Source: Streptosporangiaceae bacterium (GTDB taxonomy: Bacteria; Actinomycetota; Actinomycetes; Streptosporangiales; Streptosporangiaceae). Taken from it: 8,347 nt of DNA. Shown in pieces: positions 1 to 5,287 of this stretch. A program made the translations under genes and the position numbers. Position 1 is the stretch's first letter; each line of letters begins with the position of its first letter. The stretch lies in assembly GCA_030040475.1 (NCBI GenBank), contig JASHTQ010000604.1, positions 1 to 8,347 of the forward strand, given 5' to 3'. The notes beneath the pieces were generated by a model. The model worked only from the letters and a program-made list of their open reading frames with translations. It was not told the origin of the DNA and made no database searches.

Positions 1-759
1 CTCACGCTGGAGGAGCAGAAGCTCTTCGACGGCGGCCTGGCCTCCTGCCGGGCGGCGAACTTCCCGTGGTGGCAGGACGACCACAACTACTACATCGACC
101 TGCGCATCTCGCTGCCGATGCGGTGGGCGTGCCAGGCCATAGCGGAACGCGTCGGGGCAAGCCACCAGGACGACACGCTCTACCTGTTCTGGGAGGAGAT
201 CATGGATGTCTCCTCGGGCCGCAGGTCGTTCGGCGAGTTCACCAGCCTGGTCGAGCAGCGCAAGCAGTACTTCGACTACTGGCTGCAGCGCCGCCCCACG
301 CTGCCCAAGGTCGTCGGCACGATCCCCGATTCGGTGAACGACCCGATCCTGATCGAGATCTTCGGCCTGAACGGCCACTTCCTGCGCGCCGTCGAGGCGG
401 CCCACGAAGGCGGCGAGGTCAAGACGCTGACCGGCGTGCCGGCCTCCAAGGGCATCGGCCGCGGCATCGCCCGGGTCCTGCACAACGCCGACGAACTGCA
501 CCGGCTCAGCCCCGGCGAGGTGCTGGTCTGCGAGTCCACCTCGCCGAACTGGACCCCGGCCTTCGCGAAGATCGCCGCCTGCGTCTGCGACGGCGGCGGC
601 ACGCTGTCGCACGCGGCGATCGTCGGCCGCGAGTACGGCGTGCCCACGGTGACCGCGGTCGGCCTGGCCACCCAGGTCATCTCCGACGGCGACGAGGTGG
701 AGGTGGACGGCGGCACCGGCCGGGTGACCGTGCTGCGGCAGGCGGGAGCGGGGGGCTAG
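1..759 (+). CDS. PEP-utilising phospho-histidine (swivelling) subunit of a split PEP-synthase-like phosphotransferase, 5'-truncated by the window
   Basis: The reading frame is open from base 1 to the TAG at 757-759, giving 252 visible residues; the true start is outside the window. Visible residues 1-120 resemble the region before the swivelling domain in rifampin-phosphotransferase and phenylphosphate-synthase-like proteins, with a DDHNYYID segment near residues 26-33. Residues about 140-245 form the PEP-utilising mobile domain, with the core GGGTLSHAAIVGREYGVPTV; the histidine at visible residue 204 (codon 610-612) is the predicted phosphoryl carrier. The protein ends right after this domain, so the C-terminal PEP/pyruvate-binding TIM barrel of classical PEP synthase is absent. 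The ATP-grasp partner starts five bases after the stop. By family logic, His takes phosphate from ATP via the partner and passes it to an acceptor bound by this subunit. The acceptor is unknown: phenol-like compounds are possible by analogy with phenylphosphate synthase, but this is not shown. Confidence 0.85.
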   Translation, partial: LTLEEQKLFDGGLASCRAANFPWWQDDHNYYIDLRISLPMRWACQAIAERVGASHQDDTLYLFWEEIMDVSSGRRSFGEFTSLVEQRKQYFDYWLQRRPTLPKVVGTIPDSVNDPILIEIFGLNGHFLRAVEAAHEGGEVKTLTGVPASKGIGRGIARVLHNADELHRLSPGEVLVCESTSPNWTPAFAKIAACVCDGGGTLSHAAIVGREYGVPTVTAVGLATQVISDGDEVEVDGGTGRVTVLRQAGAGG

Positions 760-764
760 CCGCC

Positions 765-1826
765 GTGCCTGAGGTCCTCGCCTGGCTGGACGCGATCCCC
801 GCCGAGCAGGCGGTGGGGACGTGCGGCGCCAAGATGGGCCGGCTGACCGAGCTGATGGCGGCGGGCGTGAGCCTGCCGCAGGGGTTCACCGTCACCGTCG
901 ACGCCTACCGGCGGCATTGCGACCGGTCCGGCCTGGACGAGGTCATCGACGAGCGGCTCGGCGGGCTCGCCGCGGACGCCAGGCCCGCCGACGTCGAGGC
1001 CGCGGCCCAGGCGGTGCGCTCCGAACTGGCGAGCCGGGCCATGGACCCCGACCTGGCCGGGCAGATCGTCGACGCGTACGAGGAGCTGAGCTCCCGCTGC
1101 TTCGACATCAACGTGCCCACCGCGGTGCGCAGCTCGGCCATCGGCGAGGACTCGGGCGCGGCAAGCTTCGCCGGCATCTTCGAGACCTACCTGGGCGTGT
1201 CCGGCCCGGACCGGGTCCTGACCGCGGTCAAGGACTGCTGGGCCAGCCTGTTCAGCCCGCGTGCGGTCGGCTACCGGCTGCGCGCTGGCCTGCGCCACCG
1301 GGACATGCCGATGGCGGTCGGCGTCGTCGAGCTGATCCACGCCCGCGCCTCCGGCGTCGCCTTCTCCGCGCACCCGGTCACCGGCAAGACGGATCGCGTC
1401 GTGATCGAGACCAACTGGGGCTGGGGCGAGGCGGTCGTCCAGGGCCTGGTCACGCCCGACCACATCGAGGTCGGGAAGACCGACGGCCGCGTGCTGCGCT
1501 ACCAGGTGGCCGCGAAGAAGGTGGTCTCCTCCTTCGACTACGCGGCGGGCCGCGTGGTCGAGACCGCCATGCCCGCCCGCCTGGTCGACCAACGCGTCCT
1601 GGACGACGAGCAGATCGCCGCCGTGCTCGACACGGTGCTGGCGGTCGAGCGCCACTACGGCCACCCGGTCGACGTCGAATGGGTCCTCGACAAGTACCGC
1701 CGGGCCGGCGAGCCGGTCTGCGTCGTCCAGGCCCGCCCGGTCACCGCCACCCAGCCCGCCGCCGGCGCCCTGCCCACCACCTGGAACCCGGCCGCCATGG
1801 CCGCCAGGCACGTCTTCAAGACCTAG
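765..1826 (+). CDS. Stand-alone PPDK/PEP-synthase N-terminal ATP-grasp subunit (phenylphosphate synthase beta-like)
   Basis: 353 residues from the GTG at 765, preceded by purine-rich GGGAG (744-748) and a G-run at 750-755; the gap to the upstream stop is only 5 bases, so translation is probably coupled. The whole protein matches the ATP-binding N-terminal domain of PEP synthase/PPDK: GAKMGRLTELMAAG near residues 21-34 with Lys23, VRSSAIGEDS at 121-130 followed by ASFAGIFETYLGV, a central SGVAFSAHPVTG segment, PVDVEW ending at Trp306, and QARPVT from Gln322. In the family these segments bind ATP-Mg and phosphorylate the catalytic His of the swivelling domain, here on the neighbouring polypeptide. 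At roughly 350 residues it is a domain-length subunit, not a truncated PEP synthase. An in-frame open stretch extends upstream to base 66, but it overlaps the previous gene and carries no family motifs, so 765 is preferred. Cytosolic. The acceptor substrate cannot be told from this subunit. Confidence 0.88.
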   Translation: MPEVLAWLDAIPAEQAVGTCGAKMGRLTELMAAGVSLPQGFTVTVDAYRRHCDRSGLDEVIDERLGGLAADARPADVEAAAQAVRSELASRAMDPDLAGQIVDAYEELSSRCFDINVPTAVRSSAIGEDSGAASFAGIFETYLGVSGPDRVLTAVKDCWASLFSPRAVGYRLRAGLRHRDMPMAVGVVELIHARASGVAFSAHPVTGKTDRVVIETNWGWGEAVVQGLVTPDHIEVGKTDGRVLRYQVAAKKVVSSFDYAAGRVVETAMPARLVDQRVLDDEQIAAVLDTVLAVERHYGHPVDVEWVLDKYRRAGEPVCVVQARPVTATQPAAGALPTTWNPAAMAARHVFKT

Positions 1827-2022
1827 TTCATGGCCCACGACGGCTGAGCTGGGCGACCAAGCATCCGCCGTAGCCAGGCCACAAGCAACTTCGGCAGAAC
1901 GAACCGTGGTTCCCGCCCTGTGCACGCGTAACGGACTCACATCAAACTCTGAGCGTATCTAGCGGATTCATACGATCTTGCCGCATATGTGTAGAGCTGG
2001 CCGGTGTTGAGCCTCTAGGTAA
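1827..2022. other. Intergenic region with a locally AT-richer stretch, probable promoter zone of the secreted-protein gene
   Basis: About 196 bases separate the phosphotransferase pair from the secreted protein. The stretch around 1930-1995 is clearly less GC-rich than its surroundings, as expected for a promoter. I could not find a convincing -35/-10 pair: TACGAT at 1971-1976 fits a loose TANNNT -10, but nothing like TTGACA sits 16-18 bases upstream. No T-tailed terminator hairpin is seen after the TAG at 1824-1826; only a 5-bp GAACC/GGTTC inverted repeat (1901-1912) is present. Confidence 0.3.
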
Positions 2023-2028
2023 ATGGGT

Positions 2029-2035
2029 GAGGGGA
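2029..2035 (+). promoter_or_regulatory. Ribosome binding site that decides the start of the secreted protein
   Basis: GAGGGGA lies 11 bases before the ATG at 2047. It falls inside the reading frame if the upstream ATG at 2023 is used, and that ATG has only a weak AGGT ahead of it. The site therefore favours the start at 2047, which also gives a compact signal-peptide n-region. Confidence 0.55.
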
Positions 2036-2046
2036 ATGGTTCGTCT

Positions 2047-3186
2047 ATGCACAATGTGATGAGAGCCGTGAGTCGCCACAAGGCGAGCCTCGCGGCAAGC
2101 GCGGCGCTCGTCGGAGGCCTGGGGGCAGTGCTCCTGACCCCCGGCACGGCGCTCGCCGCGGTGAACACGTCGACGTCGATCGGGTCCGTGACCCAGTCGC
2201 TCCAGCTGAACGGAACGACGACACTGTCCGTCCCGGTGACCGTCAATGCGGGCGGCGGCAGCGCCCCCGACGGCGGCGTCACCGTCTCCGACGGGTCGGC
2301 GACCTGCACCATCACGCTGGCCCAGGTCTCGGCCTCGGCGAGCGGCGGCAGCTGCGACCTCGGCGGGCTATCCGCCGGGACGTACGAGCTGGAGGCCGTC
2401 TACGCCGGATCCGCTGATGGGTTCGGCGCGTCGGCCGGGTCGGCCTCGGTGACGATCAACGGCGGGCCCGCGTCCAGCGCGCCCACGTTCCGGGCGGACT
2501 CCCCGTCGTTGTCCGCGACCAGCGGCGCCAGCTACAGCTACGACTTCCGCGCCAGCGGCAACCCCGCGCCCACCTACTCGCTCTCCGGAGCGCCGGGCTG
2601 GCTGTCGATCAACTCCTACACCGGCGCGGTGTCGGGCACGGTCCCGCAGGGGATCACCTCCTTCACCTACTCGGTGGTGGCATCCAACAACGTGAATTCG
2701 GCGGTAGCCGGCCCGTTCACCGTCTCGGTCTCGCGCTACGGGTACGGCCAGGGCGGCCGCCTGTCCACGAGCCTGAGCTGCACCTCGCCGGTGCGCGCGG
2801 GCAGCCGGGGCACCTGCACGCTGTCCGTGACCAACACCGGCTACGGCACCGACCGGGACGTGACCGGCGAGGTCAACCTGCCGGGGCAGCTGACCGCCGA
2901 CTTCTGCGGTCACGGCTGGGGCTACGGCTGGTACAACTGGAGCGGTTGCAGCATCAGCGGCAACACCGCCACGGAGAACCTCGGCAACCTGGCCGGCGGC
3001 CAGACCAAGACGCTGACCGTCACCTTCACCGCGCGGTCAAGCAACTGGCTGTGGGGCAAGGGATACGAGTCGGCGAAGTGGGCGCACGTCACCGGTTCCG
3101 CCAGCTCCAGCCAGTACTACTGGTACTGGAACGGTAACACCAGCTACACCTCCACCTGGGTCAAGATCGTGCCGAGGTGGTACTAG
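2047..3186 (+). CDS. Secreted multi-domain Ig-like protein (Ig-like repeat, putative Ig/PIG-type domain, DUF11-like domain)
   Basis: 379 residues from the ATG at 2047; an in-frame ATG at 2023 would add 8 residues. Residues 1-37 form a Sec signal peptide: basic n-region (Arg6, Arg10, Lys12), hydrophobic core at about 13-30, and an ALA cleavage motif at 35-37. Residues about 40-138 look like a bacterial Ig-like repeat (Big_3-type, with DGGVTVSDGSATC and AGTYELEAVYAGS). Residues about 145-228 match the putative Ig (He_PIG) pattern, with PAPTYSLSGAPGWLSIN and TGAVSGTVPQGITSFTYSV. Residues about 238-345 resemble a DUF11-type repeat, with CTLSVTNTGYGT and LGNLAGGQTKTLTVTFTA. Six cysteines fall as three near pairs, consistent with extracellular disulfides. 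The end is rich in Trp/Tyr (GYGWYNW, YYWYWNG). There is no LPXTG motif, lipobox or C-terminal membrane segment, so release or non-covalent wall association is likely. The role (adhesion, carbohydrate binding or structural) cannot be assigned. It appears monocistronic, bounded by its own terminator. Confidence 0.8.
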   Translation: MHNVMRAVSRHKASLAASAALVGGLGAVLLTPGTALAAVNTSTSIGSVTQSLQLNGTTTLSVPVTVNAGGGSAPDGGVTVSDGSATCTITLAQVSASASGGSCDLGGLSAGTYELEAVYAGSADGFGASAGSASVTINGGPASSAPTFRADSPSLSATSGASYSYDFRASGNPAPTYSLSGAPGWLSINSYTGAVSGTVPQGITSFTYSVVASNNVNSAVAGPFTVSVSRYGYGQGGRLSTSLSCTSPVRAGSRGTCTLSVTNTGYGTDRDVTGEVNLPGQLTADFCGHGWGYGWYNWSGCSISGNTATENLGNLAGGQTKTLTVTFTARSSNWLWGKGYESAKWAHVTGSASSSQYYWYWNGNTSYTSTWVKIVPRWY

Positions 3187-3200
3187 CGGCAACCCGCTAG
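3183..3200 (+). repeat. Inverted repeat over the stop codon of the secreted protein
   Basis: CTAGCGG (3183-3189) pairs perfectly with CCGCTAG (3194-3200) around a 4-base CAAC loop. The stop codon TAG (3184-3186) lies in the left arm. There is no T-tract, so it is more likely an mRNA-stabilising hairpin or a chance repeat than a terminator. Confidence 0.45.
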
Positions 3201-3209
3201 GCAGCAAGC

Positions 3210-3251
3210 CAGCACGGTAAGCCCCAGCACGGTAAGCCCAGCACGATAAGC
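3210..3251 (+). repeat. Three short direct repeats, CAGCACGGTAAGCC-type
   Basis: Two identical copies of CAGCACGGTAAGCC at 3210-3223 and 3225-3238 are followed by a diverged copy, CAGCACGATAAGC, at 3239-3251. The period is 14-15 bases. They sit between the secreted gene's stop and its terminator. The last copy runs into the left arm of the terminator. Confidence 0.7.
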
Positions 3252-3285
3252 AGGGCGCGGGCAACCAGCCTGCGCCCTGCTTCTT
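3250..3285 (+). terminator. Strong intrinsic terminator after the secreted-protein gene
   Basis: GCAGGGCGCGGGC (3250-3262) pairs with GCCTGCGCCCTGC (3268-3280) over 13 positions with one G-T wobble, around a 5-base AACCA loop. TTCTT follows at 3281-3285. It separates the plus-strand secreted gene from the convergent toxin relic whose stop is at 3290-3292, and may serve both. Confidence 0.8.
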
Positions 3286-3289
3286 GCCG

Positions 3290-3509
3290 TCATGTTGGCC
3301 GGTAGATGTCGGATCGGTGGTCGACGCGGACCACGCGTACTACGCGCTGCTCCTCGTCCATGCGCAAGACGATCCGGTACTCGCCGCGCCTGGCACCGCG
3401 CTCCCGCTGACGGCCTGCGTTGTCCGACGTCTTGGCCGGTACCGCTAGCGCGACCGAGACCGCGGTCGTCGCGAACCGGGCTTGCCCCAATACCGTCGTA
3501 GTGGTGCAA
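3290..3509 (-). pseudogene. Decayed RelE/ParE-type toxin gene (C-terminus intact, middle shortened, probable frameshift)
   Basis: On the minus strand, a frame ending at the TGA at 3292-3290 encodes GARRGEYRIVLRMDEEQ followed by RVVRVVRVDHRSDIYRPT. This is the characteristic C-terminal half of RelE-superfamily toxins (mRNA interferases), where ARRGEYRV and the HRxDxYR end are hallmark segments. Only about 66 codons are open from a TTG at 3490, against about 85-95 in the family. The stretch between the N-terminal ARFATTAV-like part and ARRGEYR is shorter than usual by an estimated 20-25 residues. A strong Shine-Dalgarno and a TTG at 3509 lie upstream in a different frame; dropping one G in the GGGG run near 3485 would join the two frames. 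No Phd/RelB-like antitoxin lies next to it, as the upstream side is occupied by the MFS gene. Most likely a non-functional orphan relic; an active short variant is less likely. Confidence 0.6.
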
Positions 3510-3510
3510 T
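3482..3510 (+). promoter_or_regulatory. Candidate promoter for the MFS-decarboxylase operon
   Basis: TTGCCC (3482-3487) and TGCAAT (3505-3510), separated by 17 bases, each match 4 of 6 positions of the sigma-70-type consensus. They lie 67-97 bases ahead of the two possible start codons of the transporter. The match is weak and could be chance; no operator or CRP-type palindrome is evident beside it. Confidence 0.25.
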
Positions 3511-3520
3511 CAGGGAGTCT

Positions 3521-3526
3521 CCTCCT
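3521..3526 (-). promoter_or_regulatory. Strong minus-strand Shine-Dalgarno (AGGAGG) upstream of the RelE relic
   Basis: The minus strand reads AAAGGAGGAGAC over 3527-3516. AGGAGG ends 11 bases before a TTG at 3509. The match to anti-SD is the best in this intergenic region and points to an ancestral toxin reading frame starting there, now out of frame with the conserved toxin C-terminus. Confidence 0.45.
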
Positions 3527-3576
3527 TTCGCGGGGGCGGCACGGTCTGGGTACTGCGGAGCGCGCGGCAACCTCGG

Positions 3577-5274
3577 GTGCCGCCAGTGGCGGTCTGGGGT
3601 GCGCTGGTGAGGAACGGCTCCGGTGGTCATCGGCTGCAGGTCTTCCGTTCGCTGGCGGCCAACCGGGCGCTGCTGCGCGTGCTCCAGGCCTATGCCCTGT
3701 TCATCCTCACCGAGTACTCGGTGTGGATCGCCATGCTGGTCTTCGCCTACGACCACGGCGGCGCCGCCACCGCCGGGCTGGTGGCGGTGGCGCAGCTGGT
3801 GCCGGCCTCGGTTGTGGCGCCCCTGGTGGCGTCGCTGGCCGACCGGCGATCACCGGTGGTCCTGCTCGCCGGGGGCTACCTGGTGCAAGCGGCGGCGATG
3901 GCGGCAGTGGCCGCGGCAGTCGTCGCGCGTGCGCCGCTGGCGGCGTACGCGGGCGCCGTGGTGGCCGCGACCGCGGTGACCACGACTCGCCCGGCGCAGT
4001 CTTCGCTCATCCCTTCTGTGGCCGCCACCCCCGATCAGCTGACGGCCGCCAACGTGCTCGCGGGCTGGCTGGAAGCCGTCGGCATCGCGGCGTCGGGACT
4101 GCTGGCCGGGGTGCTGATCTCGCTTGCCGGCGTGGGCAGCGTGTTCGCGGTGTGCGCCTGCCTCGGCATCGTGGCCGCACTGCTGGTCGCCGGGCTCAAG
4201 GTGGCGGCGCTCGGGCCGGCCGGGCAGCCGGAACTGTCGGCGCTGGCGGGGGCGGGCGAGGGCCTGCGGCTAGCCGCTCGCCAGCCGCGGATCCGGCTCA
4301 TGCTGGCCCTGCTGACCGCGGACGCGGTCGTGGTGGGTGCTCTTGAGCTGCTGGTCGTCATCCTGGCCATCAGCGTGCTCGGCCGCCCGCAGGCGTGGGC
4401 CGGTTACCTCTCCTTCGCCTTCGGCGCGGGAGCGGTGCTGGCCGCCACCGGGAGCGCGCTTCTTGTCGGCCGCCGCCTGGGCGGGCCGATCCTGGCCGCG
4501 GCGCTGATGTTCAGCGGTACGCTGGCGGCGCTTGCGTCCGGTCTCGGCCTGGCCGGGACCGTTGTCCTGCTGGTGGCGGCCGGGGCGAGCCGTTTGCTGC
4601 TGGAAGTCGCCGTCCGCATCCTCTTGCAGCGGTCGGTCCCGGCCCAGCTGGTCGGCCGGGTCTTCGGGGTGCTCGAGGGGTTCATGATGGCCGGGTACGC
4701 GGTGGGCGCGTTGCTCGTGCCGCTGCTGGTGCACCTGGGAGGCAGTCGGCTCGCGCTGCTGGGGGTGGCGGCCGTGCTGCCGCTGGCGGCGGCGGTCGGC
4801 GGTCGTGCCGTGTTCCGCCTTGACGCCGAGACGCCCGTTCCTGTCGTGGAGACCGCGCTGCTGCGCTCGCTGCCGCTGTTCACCGAACTGCCCGCACCCG
4901 CGATCGAGGGCTTGGCGGCGGCCCTGGAGCCGGTGCAGCTGGCCGCCGGCGCGGTCCTGATCCGGCAGGGTGACCCGGGAGATTCCTATTACGTGATAGC
5001 CGCGGGTGAGCTGGACGCCCTGCAGGATGGGCATTTCCTGCGCCGGTGCGGACGCGGCGACGGAGTGGGCGAGATCGCGCTGCTGCGCGCCATCCCGCGC
5101 ACCGCGACCGTGATCGCCCATTCCGCTGCGACCGTGTATGAGCTCAAGCGGGGCCTTTTCCTGACGGCGGTGCTCGGGCACGCGCCGACCCGACAGCAGG
5201 CGGATCGCATCGCCGACGCACGGCTGGCCACCGGGGCCGCGCCTGGCATGCCGGAAGCCGGCCCGGCCGAGTGA
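3577..5274 (+). CDS. MFS transporter with C-terminal cyclic-nucleotide-binding domain
   Basis: 565 residues from the GTG at 3577; an in-frame GTG at 3607 (555 residues) is an equally plausible start, since neither has a strong RBS. Residues about 30-415 hold twelve hydrophobic segments. ANRALLRVLQAY leads into TM1 (with EYSVWIAMLVFAYD), and an ADRR motif-A-like loop follows TM2, as in MFS_3/enterobactin-exporter-like drug and metabolite transporters. Residues about 425-550 are a cytosolic cNMP-binding domain: LLRSLPLFTEL helix, IRQGDPGDSYYVIAAGELDAL beta-roll, and the phosphate-binding cassette GEIALLRAIPRTATV. In that cassette Glu499 and Arg508, the residues that in this family contact the ribose hydroxyl and the cyclic phosphate, are both kept with the usual 8-residue spacing. 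Ligand-gated transport is therefore plausible but inferred. The next gene starts 13 bases after the stop and carries the same domain, so the two proteins probably act together. The substrate is unknown; an amine made by the decarboxylase is the best guess. Confidence 0.88.
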   Translation: MPPVAVWGALVRNGSGGHRLQVFRSLAANRALLRVLQAYALFILTEYSVWIAMLVFAYDHGGAATAGLVAVAQLVPASVVAPLVASLADRRSPVVLLAGGYLVQAAAMAAVAAAVVARAPLAAYAGAVVAATAVTTTRPAQSSLIPSVAATPDQLTAANVLAGWLEAVGIAASGLLAGVLISLAGVGSVFAVCACLGIVAALLVAGLKVAALGPAGQPELSALAGAGEGLRLAARQPRIRLMLALLTADAVVVGALELLVVILAISVLGRPQAWAGYLSFAFGAGAVLAATGSALLVGRRLGGPILAAALMFSGTLAALASGLGLAGTVVLLVAAGASRLLLEVAVRILLQRSVPAQLVGRVFGVLEGFMMAGYAVGALLVPLLVHLGGSRLALLGVAAVLPLAAAVGGRAVFRLDAETPVPVVETALLRSLPLFTELPAPAIEGLAAALEPVQLAAGAVLIRQGDPGDSYYVIAAGELDALQDGHFLRRCGRGDGVGEIALLRAIPRTATVIAHSAATVYELKRGLFLTAVLGHAPTRQQADRIADARLATGAAPGMPEAGPAE

Positions 5275-5287
5275 GACGGAGACGGAT

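Noticed and set aside
756..1940. Long minus-strand open frame (about 394 codons) opposite the ATP-grasp gene
   Set aside because: It is a GC-rich antisense shadow. The plus-strand frame carries complete PPDK motifs, while the antisense product has no recognisable domain.
2068..2082. GTGAGTCGCCACA as a possible CRP/GlxR-type operator
   Set aside because: It lies inside the signal-peptide coding sequence, the half sites do not match TGTGA-N6-TCACA, and the partial symmetry is explicable by chance.
3183..3509. 108-codon minus-strand frame ending in a lipobox-like LACCLAGCR
   Set aside because: The Cys-containing end is at the C-terminus, so it cannot be a lipoprotein signal. The frame runs through the plus-strand terminator and repeats, and it competes with the recognisable RelE C-terminus in another frame.
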